Origin: Nostoc calcicola FACHB-3891
GTDB taxonomy: Bacteria; Cyanobacteriota; Cyanobacteriia; Cyanobacteriales; Nostocaceae
DNA length: 64,000 nt
NCBI RefSeq assembly: GCF_014697355.1
Contig: NZ_JACJRQ010000006.1
Span: 186,001-250,000 of the forward strand
Direction: 5' to 3'
Every line of letters begins with the position of its first letter. Positions within the stretch are counted from its first letter, which is position 1. The notes under the pieces are model-generated. The model was not told where the DNA came from, made no database searches, and was given only the letters and a program-made list of their open reading frames with translations. Made by a program: the position numbers and the translations under genes. Below, piece after piece: positions 1-7,826 of this stretch.

Positions 1-31
1 GTAGCACAATTGTATTATCAAGTTTTACCTC

Positions 32-2716
32 ATGCATCTTAAGACAGTATTCATCCGCTTCTATAAATCCTTCAATGACGACTTCCTGAGAAAGCATAAT
101 AACAGAGTGAAGCCTAAACCTTGGGAACTGATAGGCACTGCTTTCTACCCATATATTGAAGTTCCCATCGAATCCAAAATTACAACAATTGTTGGTGCAA
201 ATGAATCTGGAAAGTCTCACTTGCTAACCGCTATTGAAAAGGCTATGTCTGGTAAAGATATTGAGCGGAGTGATTTCTGCCGTTATTCTCCTTTTTTCAC
301 TGTTAAACAGAATGAATTAAAATACCCTGACTTTGGTTCCGAATGGTCTAGTCTTTCTAAACTTGAAGATGCAAGTATAAGAAAAATCATAGAAATTCCT
401 GAGAGCGTTATTTTTGATCGATTTTTAATATTTCGTAATAATGTTAATAATTTAACTATCTATTTACCTGAAAAAGGAGATTACAGACCATATAGAATTG
501 GACAAAAACAAGCCATTGAGTTAGAAAAATTACTCCCTAGAGCATTTAGAATCGAGTCTAGTGTTGCCCTTCCGTCAAGTGTTCCCATTAAAAAATTAGT
601 TCAGTTGGGTCAAGAAAACTATTCGGGTGGTAGAAAATTTGAACTTCTGGATCGAGAACAAAGAAGCAAAATAGTAGATGCACTTGATGTTTTTAGTGAT
701 AATCCAGAATTGATTACTAAAGTTCGCGTTCTTTGGGGTGAAAAGAGGGAAGAAATTGATCGTGAAGCAGTTGAGACAATAAAATCGATTGTTTTAGCAC
801 TTGATGAAGTGAGTTTTAGTAATAAAGAGAAGGAAAAAAGAGAAAAAGAATTCAATTTAGCTTACAAATTAATCTGTAAAATTGCCAAGGTTGATATCAA
901 GGCTTTACTTGATTTGGCTAAGGCGATTAAAGATGGAATGCAAGGTTATGCAAATGGAATCATTGAGGATATAAATCGCCAATTAGCGATTAATTTAAAT
1001 TTTCCTACCTATTGGGTTCAGGATCGCAACTTCTGTTTAAAAGTTATGGCAAGAGACTATGACTTAGTTTTTACCATAACTGATAGAACAGGAACTGAAT
1101 ATTCATTTAATGAAAGGAGCCAAGGATTACGATACTTTCTTAGCTACTACATTGAGTATAGATCTCACGAACCTTATCCAAATCAAACTGAGATATTGTT
1201 GATGGATGAGCCAGATGCTTACTTATCTAGTCAAGCTCAACAAGACTTACTTAAAGTATTTGACTTGTTTGCAAGTCCCGAACCAAGCTCACATTTAACT
1301 CATCCAGTTCAGGTAGTCTATGTAACTCACTCTCCTTTTTTAATTGATAAGAATCATTCTGAGCGCATTCGAGTCTTGCAGAAAGGAAATGAGGATGAAG
1401 GAACACGCGTAGTCAAAGATTTTGCCCAAAACCGTTATGAACCTCTAAGGTCTTCTATTGGCCCTCATATCGGTGAAACGGTTTTCATTGGAAATTGTAA
1501 TTTAATGGTTGAAGGTATTGGTGATCAAATTCTTATTGCAGGAGCCGCAACATATCTTCGAGCCAATGGTGTATCTAGTTTAGAAACTTTAGATTTAAAC
1601 CAAATCACGATTGTTGATTCAGGGGGAGCCACACAAATTTATTACATGGTGTATCTAGCCTGTGGAAGGCATGTAGAGCAAATTGCAGTTATTGTTCTAT
1701 TGGACAGTGATCAGAGTGGTAATGATGCTAAGAAGCAATTATTAGGTAAAGGCGGTCAACATAGAAGACCTTTACTTAAAGAAAAATTTATTCTTCAACT
1801 TGCTGATCTTAAAGAAGAGTTCTGCTTACTAACTGACAATATAACAGCAAAGATTGAAATTGAAGATATTATTTCTTTGCCAATTTGTATCCAAGCAACA
1901 AAGCTTTATTTGCAAGAGTTTCTTCAAGTAGATGAAACGGAGCTTTTATTCCTGACTGAAGACTTAATATCAAGCAAAATTGCTGGTCAAACTATTCTTG
2001 ATGCTATAGAAGAAACTTTAAAAGATTTTCCTGAAAAAGACTTAAAAATTAGTAAGGCTGGTTTTGCTCGAAATATTATTCGAGTAGTAAATGAGTGGTC
2101 ACGGAAACGAGATTCACTGGATGAACGTGAACTCGACGCACTTAAGAATTTTGAGCATAACTTCAAAATTTTGTTTAAGAAGTTGAACGTTATGCAGCGC
2201 AGTGCCCAGCAGAGGTTAACAGATGAAAGGCTGTCACAAAAAATAGAACGTTTAAAGAAGAACTTTATTGCACTTCATCCTATCTCTGCCAGACGTGAGC
2301 ATGGTGTTATTTTGCTTGATGAGATTGAGGTAATTTTAGAAAGCAATATAGAGAATGAGGCAATTAAGGAAATTGAAGCAATTAAGAATGCAATCCAAAA
2401 TTTGCGTCGTGATTACAAGCTTGATATTGACATGAGTAAAACAATTCATGATTATACTGGGTTTCAGGTGGGCTTAGAAAGAATTAAGTATGCAGGGCTT
2501 TTAGCTAGTCAAGAAGAAACTCCCGATGAGGCTCAAGCAGAAAATTCAGCTATTTCTGAAGAAGTTCTTGAAGAGGTACAAACAGATAAGCTGATTGTGG
2601 ATGGGGAAGCAAAATTGATTAATGAGCAAGTACCTACCGTCTCTGAGGTAGAAACTGCTGAAGTTTCTGGTAATTCTGCAAGTTCCAGCAAAAGAAGGAA
2701 GTCCAACCCCCGCTAG
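32..2716 (+). CDS. OLD-family ATP-dependent nuclease (AAA ATPase + TOPRIM)
   Basis: Predicted ATP-dependent endonuclease of the OLD (overcoming lysogenization defect) family. The 894-residue protein opens with an SMC/RecF-like ATPase. The Walker A motif GANESGKS lies at about residues 55-62, Walker B (LLMDEPDAYLSS) near 388-400 and the H-loop YVTHSPF near 430-436. A TOPRIM domain follows, with the EG-containing motif LMVEGIGD near 491-498 and the DSD motif LLDSDQSG near 556-563. The C-terminal 60 residues are acidic and low in complexity, ending in a basic SKRRKSNPR tail. OLD proteins cut DNA and several are anti-phage effectors; the Gabija GajA subunit belongs here. No UvrD-like GajB follows, and anything upstream is outside the window, so a solitary class 1 OLD protein is the safest reading. 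The next genes are toxin-antitoxin genes, which fits an accessory or defence neighbourhood. Family assignment is strong; the defence role is inference. Confidence 0.88.
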   Translation: MHLKTVFIRFYKSFNDDFLRKHNNRVKPKPWELIGTAFYPYIEVPIESKITTIVGANESGKSHLLTAIEKAMSGKDIERSDFCRYSPFFTVKQNELKYPDFGSEWSSLSKLEDASIRKIIEIPESVIFDRFLIFRNNVNNLTIYLPEKGDYRPYRIGQKQAIELEKLLPRAFRIESSVALPSSVPIKKLVQLGQENYSGGRKFELLDREQRSKIVDALDVFSDNPELITKVRVLWGEKREEIDREAVETIKSIVLALDEVSFSNKEKEKREKEFNLAYKLICKIAKVDIKALLDLAKAIKDGMQGYANGIIEDINRQLAINLNFPTYWVQDRNFCLKVMARDYDLVFTITDRTGTEYSFNERSQGLRYFLSYYIEYRSHEPYPNQTEILLMDEPDAYLSSQAQQDLLKVFDLFASPEPSSHLTHPVQVVYVTHSPFLIDKNHSERIRVLQKGNEDEGTRVVKDFAQNRYEPLRSSIGPHIGETVFIGNCNLMVEGIGDQILIAGAATYLRANGVSSLETLDLNQITIVDSGGATQIYYMVYLACGRHVEQIAVIVLLDSDQSGNDAKKQLLGKGGQHRRPLLKEKFILQLADLKEEFCLLTDNITAKIEIEDIISLPICIQATKLYLQEFLQVDETELLFLTEDLISSKIAGQTILDAIEETLKDFPEKDLKISKAGFARNIIRVVNEWSRKRDSLDERELDALKNFEHNFKILFKKLNVMQRSAQQRLTDERLSQKIERLKKNFIALHPISARREHGVILLDEIEVILESNIENEAIKEIEAIKNAIQNLRRDYKLDIDMSKTIHDYTGFQVGLERIKYAGLLASQEETPDEAQAENSAISEEVLEEVQTDKLIVDGEAKLINEQVPTVSEVETAEVSGNSASSSKRRKSNPR

Positions 2717-2747
2717 TAATATGGTGAAAATCCTGTAAAATCAAGAT

Positions 2748-3041
2748 ATGAAATTCGAGTGGGATCAGCAAAAGAATCAAGCAAATATTGCAAAGCACGG
2801 ACTTGATTTTGCAGACACGCCCAGAGTGTTCAATCTACCACTGCGTATTTCTCTAGATGAACGTCAAGACTATGGCGAGGATCGATGGATTGGGCTGGGA
2901 ATACTTGATGGACGTGTTGTGGTTATAGTTTTTACAGAACCAGACGAGCAAACAATCCGAATTATTTCACTTCGCAAAGCTCTGCCTTATGAACGAAAAC
3001 GCTATGAACAATTCCTCAAAGACGAACTGGGACAAAGTTGA
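2748..3041 (+). CDS. brnT: BrnT-family type II toxin
   Basis: The 97-residue protein matches the BrnT ribonuclease-toxin family. It begins with the typical MKFEWDQQKNQANIAKHGLDF block, where the family has F-W-D-x-x-K-x-x-x-N-x-x-K-H-G-x-x-F. It has the central RIGLG-type strand (here RWIGLGILDG) and ends with the characteristic IRIISLRKALPYERKRYE segment. BrnT toxins are RelE-like mRNA interferases that inhibit translation and are neutralised by BrnA, which also represses the operon. The start lies 31 bases after the OLD nuclease stop and the 3' end overlaps the next gene by 53 bases, the usual brnT-brnA arrangement. It looks intact. Confidence 0.9.
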   Translation: MKFEWDQQKNQANIAKHGLDFADTPRVFNLPLRISLDERQDYGEDRWIGLGILDGRVVVIVFTEPDEQTIRIISLRKALPYERKRYEQFLKDELGQS

Positions 3042-3255
3042 CTCACTCACAGAAGAGGAAATCAATACATCTGATATTCCCCCCTTAACCGAGGAGTTTT
3101 TCGGTAAGTCACGGTGGTGGAAACCTGTAACAGCAATGAATGTTCTTGTCCAAGTAGATCCCGACACGCTGGCCTGGTTCCAATCTCAAGGCGAGGATTA
3201 TGAAAAGAAAATGGCTGCGGCACTACGGATTTATGCAGAGGCTCACAAGGTGTAG
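2989..3255 (+). CDS. brnA: BrnA-family antitoxin
   Basis: 88-residue partner of the upstream BrnT toxin. The N-terminal part (DKVDSLTEEEINTSDIPPLTEEFF) is the acidic toxin-binding region typical of BrnA. The C-terminal part (MNVLVQVDPDTLAWFQSQGEDYEKKMAAALRIY) is the ribbon-helix-helix-type DNA-binding end, in which a beta strand precedes D-x-x-x-L-x-W-F-x-x-x-G. The first ATG at 2989 lies inside brnT; a second in-frame ATG at 3004 is equally possible, and neither has a strong ribosome-binding site. Translation is therefore probably coupled to brnT. In known BrnTA systems BrnA neutralises BrnT and autoregulates the operon. Confidence 0.88.
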   Translation: MNENAMNNSSKTNWDKVDSLTEEEINTSDIPPLTEEFFGKSRWWKPVTAMNVLVQVDPDTLAWFQSQGEDYEKKMAAALRIYAEAHKV

Positions 3256-3295
3256 TCTTAAAACTTAATCTGATTAGGAGAATGTTACCTGAACA

Positions 3296-3395
3296 AACAA
3301 GTGCCTCGCAGTGATATTGATCGGATTAGAGAAGAGATTAAACCCGATTATTCATCCGCCAGTTGTACAGAATTCATTCTGAATTCTGACTCCTG
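3296..3395 (+). pseudogene. Possible decayed antitoxin fragment
   Basis: A short open stretch reads NKQVPRSDIDRIREEIKPDY before running into GAATTCTG repeat sequence and a MITE. The EEIKPDY part resembles the E-L-R-P-E-Y-D region of small cyanobacterial antitoxins such as the one at 3910. There is no start codon with a ribosome-binding site, and the reading frame ends in repeat DNA. It is either an antitoxin remnant or chance. Low confidence. Confidence 0.25.
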
Positions 3396-3546
3396 ATATC
3401 AGGTTCGGTTAAACACTTATAATATCTGTAGGTTGGGTTTAGGAACGAAACCCAACATTCGATCTAGATTAATGTTGGGTTTCACTGCCATTCAACCCAA
3501 CCTAGATTGATAGCTTTTATTACAAGTAATCATCCGAACTTGATAT
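3396..3546. repeat. MITE-like element, family A copy 1 (8-bp target duplication)
   Basis: 151-bp palindromic element. The ends are ATATCAGGTTCGG (3396-3408) and CCGAACTTGATAT (3534-3546), inverted repeats with one mismatch. The interior holds two inverted copies of an AACCCAAC-rich motif. An exact 8-bp direct repeat GACTCCTG flanks it at 3388-3395 and 3547-3554, the mark of a transposition event. A second copy in opposite orientation lies at 39627-39773. It carries no coding capacity, so it must be moved in trans. It sits in the 326-base spacer between brnA and the YgiT-type gene. Confidence 0.82.
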
Positions 3547-3581
3547 GACTCCTGAATTCTGATTGATAAAAGTTTAGTCGT

Positions 3582-3824
3582 ATGTATGGATATAGATGCG
3601 AGTATTGCGAAGGAACCGTTCAACCCCGAACTGTCAAGCGCGAGGCATTTAAACATAGAGATGGATTTGTCATTCTCGAAGATGTAACGATTGGTGTTTG
3701 TGATACCTGTGGTAATCGCTACTACAGTGCCGATATTTTTCATGTGGTTCATGCTGTTGCAACTGGAGCCAAACCCCCTGAAAGAACGGAACAAATTCCG
3801 GTCACTCATCTAGAATCAGCATAA
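3582..3824 (+). CDS. YgiT-type zinc-finger protein (MqsA-like antitoxin domain), orphan
   Basis: 80-residue protein with two CxxC pairs, CEYC near residues 6-9 and CDTCGNRYY near 40-48, forming the YgiT-type zinc finger found in MqsA antitoxins. In cyanobacteria such short proteins normally sit directly behind a small DUF4258-type toxin gene. Here the preceding sequence is a MITE and GAATTCTG repeat, and I see no toxin ORF, so the antitoxin appears orphaned. It lacks the C-terminal helix-turn-helix domain of full-length MqsA. The product name rests on the cysteine spacing and length. No strong ribosome-binding site is visible. Confidence 0.8.
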   Translation: MYGYRCEYCEGTVQPRTVKREAFKHRDGFVILEDVTIGVCDTCGNRYYSADIFHVVHAVATGAKPPERTEQIPVTHLESA

Positions 3825-3839
3825 TTAGCGCCGCGTAAC

Positions 3840-3926
3840 TTGAGATCTTTGAGGGAAAAGATACGAATTATCAGCCCTCGAAAAGCTATCCCCCAAGAGA
3901 AGAGGTTTTATGAACAAGGAAGTTGA
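3840..3926 (+). pseudogene. BrnT toxin C-terminal remnant
   Basis: Reading from 3861, the frame gives IRIISPRKAIPQEKRFYEQG and then a stop at 3924-3926. This closely matches the C-terminus of the intact BrnT at 2748-3041 (IRIISLRKALPYERKRYEQF). Nothing upstream in frame resembles the rest of BrnT, so only the last 20 or so codons survive. The following antitoxin-like ORF starts inside this remnant at 3910, keeping the normal toxin-antitoxin overlap. This is a second, decayed toxin locus within 1 kb of a working one. Confidence 0.7.
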
Positions 3927-4095
3927 AAACGAAATGGAAGATGAATTACGTTCTGAGTACGACTTCGCTCAAATCGAAGGGGGAGTTAAAGGTAAATATG
4001 TTGAGCGATATCGTACAAAAACGAACTTAGTACTTTTAGACTCCGATGTTGCACAGCGCCAGCAACCCAACACTACTTTGCAACAAACAGAATAA
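3910..4095 (+). pseudogene. Truncated BrnA-like / small antitoxin
   Basis: The 61-residue ORF starts inside the BrnT remnant. Its middle (LRSEYDFAQIEGGVKGKYVERYR followed by TNLVLLDSDVA) is the hallmark of a widespread cyanobacterial antitoxin family in which E-Y-D-F, G-V-x-G-K-Y-x-x-R-Y and N-x-V-x-L-D-x-D-V-A are conserved. Family members usually continue into an F-P-x-S-E-x-V-N-E-A-L-R end. Here that is replaced by QRQQPNTTLQQTE, which looks like a frameshift or truncation. With its toxin reduced to a remnant, the locus is probably dead. It could still be expressed as a small repressor-like peptide. Confidence 0.6.
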
Positions 4096-4248
4096 AAGTT
4101 GTCGGCTGGAGTTAAAGTCAGAAAGCAATGCTTACGGCCACAAGCATCGATCAACATTACTTAAGTTTTTCTTGGTTACAGCTAAAAAACTCATAATAGC
4201 AAAGAGTTATGCCACAATTTCCGGTAGGGATTGCTAGAGGTGAACGCG

Positions 4249-4827
4249 ATGCCCCCATTACTTGACCGAACTACCGACCAACGCATTGTCCATTATGGGA
4301 CGTGGGAACAGTTCAAGTTCATCCAAAAAGGTTTTGACGGTTCTCCTGGTGTCCGGCTGTTTTACTATGACGATACAATCGAGATTCTCATGCCGGGACG
4401 CGAACATGAAATTTTTGCCAGTATCATTGGTTATTTAGTGACAACCTTTCTCGTCGAAAAAGGCATTTTCTTTCAGCCAACCCGATCGATGACTCAGGAA
4501 AAAGAAGGAGTTGTCTCGGTTCAAGCGGACGAATCCTATTGCATTGAAAGCGCTAAACCGATTCCAGATTTGTCCATCGAAGTCGTTTTTACCAGTGGTA
4601 GTATTAGCAAGTTAGAGCGCTATAAAGCTCTGGGAGTACTGGAAGTCTGGTTTTGGGAAGATGGGCTGTTAACGGTCTATCATCTCCATGACGGCAGCTA
4701 TGAACGCGTCGATCGCAGTCAACTGCCCGGACTCAATGACCTTGATTTGGATTTACTCAGACGCTACATTTTGATGGCACAGACTGATGCTGGAGAAGCT
4801 ATTAGAGCATTTCGTCGAGAGATTTAA
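4249..4827 (+). CDS. Uma2-family (DUF820) endonuclease-like protein
   Basis: Uma2 proteins have a PD-(D/E)XK nuclease-like fold, are hugely expanded in cyanobacteria and have no settled function. This 192-residue protein shows the expected order: an N-terminal ERIVHYGTW-type strand, EILMPGREHE with the conserved first acidic region, the IPDLSIEV motif carrying the PD aspartate, then the E-R-Y-x-x-L-G-V-x-E-V-W element. An in-frame TTG at 4231 would add six residues. ATG at 4249 is preferred because AGAGGTGA lies directly upstream at suitable spacing. It stands alone between a dead toxin-antitoxin locus and a convergent DUF29 gene, typical for Uma2 genes. Confidence 0.85.
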   Translation: MPPLLDRTTDQRIVHYGTWEQFKFIQKGFDGSPGVRLFYYDDTIEILMPGREHEIFASIIGYLVTTFLVEKGIFFQPTRSMTQEKEGVVSVQADESYCIESAKPIPDLSIEVVFTSGSISKLERYKALGVLEVWFWEDGLLTVYHLHDGSYERVDRSQLPGLNDLDLDLLRRYILMAQTDAGEAIRAFRREI

Positions 4828-4869
4828 CGTTGCTTGAATTTCATAAAAATTCAGATAAAACTGATCTTT

Positions 4870-5313
4870 TTAAGATAAATAATTGTCATCCAATAATTGT
4901 GCAAGAGTGTAAGGGCATTTTTCTGGAAAAATCATTAAATCGTTTTTAACTTGGACAAAATCAACCGCACTTTGATAAATATTCTCTAAATCATCCTGTA
5001 ATTTATTCATTAAATTCGTTGTTAGATGATTATTTAAGTCATATCTAAAAGTTTTAATTTCTCCAAGCCAATGACGATATTTTTTTTCATATTCTACCTG
5101 CCAATATTGGAGTAATAATATATGAATAATAATTTGCCTTAAAAGACTTTTGGCTTTAGCTAAATCTCTTTTCCCCAAACTGATTAATTCCTCAATTAAG
5201 TTTTCTAAATCAAGTTGGTTAAACTGTTTTTGTTTTAATAATTCAATAGTTTGTTCTAACCATAAATTTTCATCAGTTTCATAAAGCTTTTTTAAGTTGG
5301 TAGTAATTGTCAT
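4870..5313 (-). CDS. DUF29 family protein
   Basis: 147-residue protein of the DUF29 family, which is abundant in cyanobacteria and without known function. Visible family features are the N-terminal LYETDENLWLEQTIELLK, the LDLENLIEELISLGKRD block and the RHWLGEI segment near the middle, where the family has a conserved W. The AT-rich gene is convergent with the Uma2 gene, with about 40 bases between the stops. It looks full length. DUF29 genes are often scattered through accessory regions. No partner gene suggests a function. Confidence 0.85.
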   Translation of the reverse strand: MTITTNLKKLYETDENLWLEQTIELLKQKQFNQLDLENLIEELISLGKRDLAKAKSLLRQIIIHILLLQYWQVEYEKKYRHWLGEIKTFRYDLNNHLTTNLMNKLQDDLENIYQSAVDFVQVKNDLMIFPEKCPYTLAQLLDDNYLS

Positions 5314-5513
5314 ATTTTTACCTTCTACCTAACATTGCATAAATTAATCATATACATTTATCCTGCTTCTTAGAAACTTATAGATGAAAGCAGACAAGAG
5401 TACTTGCTTGAGAAACTTGCCCGTAGGCGTAGCCCGTCATAGACATCGCCAAACCATTCACTAAACCTCTAGAAGACTGTGAATTTTGGGTGGTATTGGG
5501 TTAAAAAAGAAAC

Positions 5514-6680
5514 ATGAAAATCATCAAACCCATCACCAACTTTTTAGAAACCCGCGCCAGTGCCCCTGCATACGGCGGTTGGGTGCTAGCGGCAACGGCT
5601 ATTTGTTTTTTTGGCGCAGGTATCAATACGATGGCTGGTTGGCTGTACGCCATTAGCGGCATTAGTTTTGCCCTTTTGGGTGTAGCAGCTATCTTACCAC
5701 CACGATCGCTCACAAATCTATCCATCACCCGCCGCCCCATTGATCCTGTATCAGCAGGCGATGAACTGAGAATGGAATTAGAAATCTGCAATCAGACACA
5801 CCAGCCTGTAGGTTTGTTACAAGTAGAGGATATGTTGCCTTTCGTGTTGGGGAAACCAGTACAAAAGGCGATCGAAACAATTCCTAGCCAAAGTAGTTAC
5901 CGCTGGGTATATTACCACCCTACCCAACGCCGGGGCGTTTATCGGTGGCACACAGTTGAACTCGGTTCTGGTGCGCCTTTGGGGTTATTCTGGTGTCGTC
6001 GTCAGCGTGATTGTGCTGCCACAGCGATCGTCTATCCTACAGTATTACCCTTAGCTACCTGCCCCCTAGTGGATGAAATGGGGCAAGAAGAAAGCAAAAG
6101 AAGCGATTCCCGTGGTAAGCCCTTGCAGACAGCGACAACGGGACTAGTGCGATCGCTACGTCCCTACCGTGTTGGCGATCCCACCCGTCTGATTCACTGG
6201 CGGACTAGCGCGCGCTATGGAGAATTACGGGTGCGGGAGTTAGAAATGGTGACTGGGGGACAAGAAATAGTTATTGCCCTTGACAGCGCTAGCAATTGGC
6301 AAGAAGAAGACTTTGAACAAGCAGTAATTGCCGCAGCATCATTGTATTTTTATGCACAAAAACAGCAATTACAGGTGCAACTCTGGACAGCATCCACAGG
6401 TTTAATGAAAGGAGAGCGCTTTGTTTTAGAAACCTTAGCAGCAACCGCTACCCTAGAAGATGCCAGCACAGTAGTTCCCCGAAACCATCCTTTGATTTGG
6501 CTGACTCAAAACTCCCAGAGCCTTGCTACTCTGCCTCAAGGTAGTCGCTGGGTTTTATGGCAGAATATTTCCTCGCCACCAGAACAACAGGTAATCAATT
6601 GGGAGCATCCTGGTATAGTATTGCAAAGCGATCGCCCACTACAACCCCAACTACAAAAAACATTAGGGTATGGGGCATAG
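5514..6680 (+). CDS. DUF58 domain-containing membrane protein
   Basis: 388-residue protein with two hydrophobic helices near the N-terminus (about residues 20-36 and 41-60), then a soluble part. The DUF58 signature is clear: VRSLRPYRVGDPTRLIHWRTSARYGELRVRELE at roughly residues 212-243, where G-D-x-x-R-x-I-x-W-x-x-x-A-R is conserved. A von Willebrand-A-like region follows (IVIALDSA). DUF58 proteins usually pair with MoxR-type AAA ATPases and are thought to act in assembly of protein complexes. No MoxR gene is adjacent here. It stands alone ahead of a TAACTCC repeat array. Confidence 0.85.
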   Translation: MKIIKPITNFLETRASAPAYGGWVLAATAICFFGAGINTMAGWLYAISGISFALLGVAAILPPRSLTNLSITRRPIDPVSAGDELRMELEICNQTHQPVGLLQVEDMLPFVLGKPVQKAIETIPSQSSYRWVYYHPTQRRGVYRWHTVELGSGAPLGLFWCRRQRDCAATAIVYPTVLPLATCPLVDEMGQEESKRSDSRGKPLQTATTGLVRSLRPYRVGDPTRLIHWRTSARYGELRVRELEMVTGGQEIVIALDSASNWQEEDFEQAVIAAASLYFYAQKQQLQVQLWTASTGLMKGERFVLETLAATATLEDASTVVPRNHPLIWLTQNSQSLATLPQGSRWVLWQNISSPPEQQVINWEHPGIVLQSDRPLQPQLQKTLGYGA

Positions 6681-6702
6681 GGCATAGGGGCAGACGAGAA
6701 AA

Positions 6703-6775
6703 TTCCTCACTCCTAACTCCTAACTCCTAACTCCTAACTCCTAACTCCTAACTCCTAACTCCTAACTCCCCACCC
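6703..6775. repeat. Tandem heptamer array (TAACTCC)n
   Basis: About nine consecutive near-perfect copies of the heptamer CTAACTC directly after the DUF58 gene. Such short tandemly repeated heptamers are common in heterocystous cyanobacteria and are scattered through this window. The 273-base spacer between DUF58 and ftrC holds this array plus a TACAAT-type -10 candidate near 6912 for ftrC. Nothing else is recognisable in it. Confidence 0.85.
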
Positions 6776-6953
6776 AAGTTAAATTTCTGTGATTTCCTAG
6801 ATTATCTGCGATCCCAGCACACCAGACATATAAGCCTTTGAGCAAAGATAAAACAATATGAGTGGCTAAGGTTGGGGAAATACACCCAGTAATCTCCTAG
6901 TGCGGCTGAGGTACAATGCAAAGAAATATTTAAATTATGAGTGTCCGATCCAC

Positions 6954-7319
6954 ATGATCACATCAGAAGTTAACACAAAATCCAGCGATAAAAGCCTAGA
7001 GGCAATGCGGCATTTTTCTGAACAATACGCCAAGCGTACTGGAACCTACTTCTGTTCTGAACCTTCAGTTACCGCAGTGGTGATTGAAGGACTAGCCAAA
7101 CATAAAGACGAACTGGGTGCGCCTTTATGTCCCTGTCGCCACTACGAAGATAAAGAAGCTGAGGTTCACGCCACATATTGGAACTGTCCCTGTGTACCAA
7201 TGAGAGAACGCAAAGAATGTCACTGCATGTTGTTCCTCACCTCTGACAACGAGTTTGCTGGAGACAAACAAGAAATCTCTCTCGAAACGATTAAAGAAGT
7301 GCGAGACAGCATGGGATGA
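6954..7319 (+). CDS. ftrC: Ferredoxin-thioredoxin reductase catalytic (beta) subunit
   Basis: Catalytic subunit of ferredoxin:thioredoxin reductase, which passes electrons from photosynthetic ferredoxin to thioredoxin through a [4Fe-4S] cluster and a neighbouring disulfide. The three diagnostic CxC-type motifs are all present: CPCRHY, CPCVPM and CHCMLF, together with the N-terminal FCSEPSV region. That gives all the cluster ligands and active-site cysteines. The ORF extends upstream to 6900, but the ATG at 6954 gives 121 residues, close to the usual 115-120, and the upstream part is not conserved-looking. Its stop overlaps the next start by four bases (ATGA), so the two genes are translationally coupled. 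The variable subunit ftrV is not in the window. Confidence 0.95.
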   Translation: MITSEVNTKSSDKSLEAMRHFSEQYAKRTGTYFCSEPSVTAVVIEGLAKHKDELGAPLCPCRHYEDKEAEVHATYWNCPCVPMRERKECHCMLFLTSDNEFAGDKQEISLETIKEVRDSMG

Positions 7320-7711
7320 GCGAAACCATGCCCCAAGAGTTTTGGCAAGGCATAGAACAATTCAATTCTGGTGAGTTTTACGCCTGCCATGACACTTTAG
7401 AGGCTCTATGGATTGAAGCCAGCGAACCAGAAAAAACCTTTTATCAAGGCATTCTGCAAATTGCTGTAGCAATTTATCATCTGGAAAATCGTAACTGGCG
7501 AGGTGCGGTAATTCTGCTGGGAGAGGGCAGCAATCGCCTGCGGCGTTACCCATCTAGTTACGGCGGTATTGATGTAGATGAGCTATTGAGTCAAAGCGTA
7601 GCATTGTTGAAGACATTGCAAAAAATAGGAGCAGAAAAAATTAGCGCTGGCGAACTGGGTGAAAATGAAGCCCTATCTTTACCTAGAATTGTGCTACTTA
7701 GCGATCAGTAA
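7316..7711 (+). CDS. DUF309 domain-containing protein
   Basis: 131-residue protein of the DUF309 family. The signature is clear: GIEQFNSGEFYACHDTLEALW, then FYQGILQIAVAIYHLENRNWRGA and LLGEGSNRLRRY. The conserved H-D-x-L-E-x-x-W and Q-G-x-x-Q-x-A-x-x-x-Y-H residues suggest a helical, possibly metal- or ligand-binding protein, but the function is unknown. It starts within the ftrC stop codon (ATGA overlap), implying co-translation with a redox enzyme. The pairing is the main functional hint. Confidence 0.88.
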   Translation: MSETMPQEFWQGIEQFNSGEFYACHDTLEALWIEASEPEKTFYQGILQIAVAIYHLENRNWRGAVILLGEGSNRLRRYPSSYGGIDVDELLSQSVALLKTLQKIGAEKISAGELGENEALSLPRIVLLSDQ

Positions 7712-7739
7712 AGGACGCAATCATGCCAACGAGCGTCAA

Positions 7740-7823
7740 GATTGCTGAATTCTGTTAGCGCAGCGGGGCGTAGCCCATTCTGAATTCTGAATTCTGAATT
7801 CTGTATTCTGTATTCTGTATTCT
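7740..7823. repeat. GAATTCTG-type tandem array with a GCGTAGCCC repeat
   Basis: Between the convergent DUF309 and kinase genes lie the repeat unit GTTAGCGCAGCGGGGCGTAG and several copies of ATTCTGA or ATTCTGT heptamers. An inverted copy of the first unit lies at about 33565-33586. There is no recognisable separate terminator. Confidence 0.75.
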
Positions 7824-7826
7824 TCT

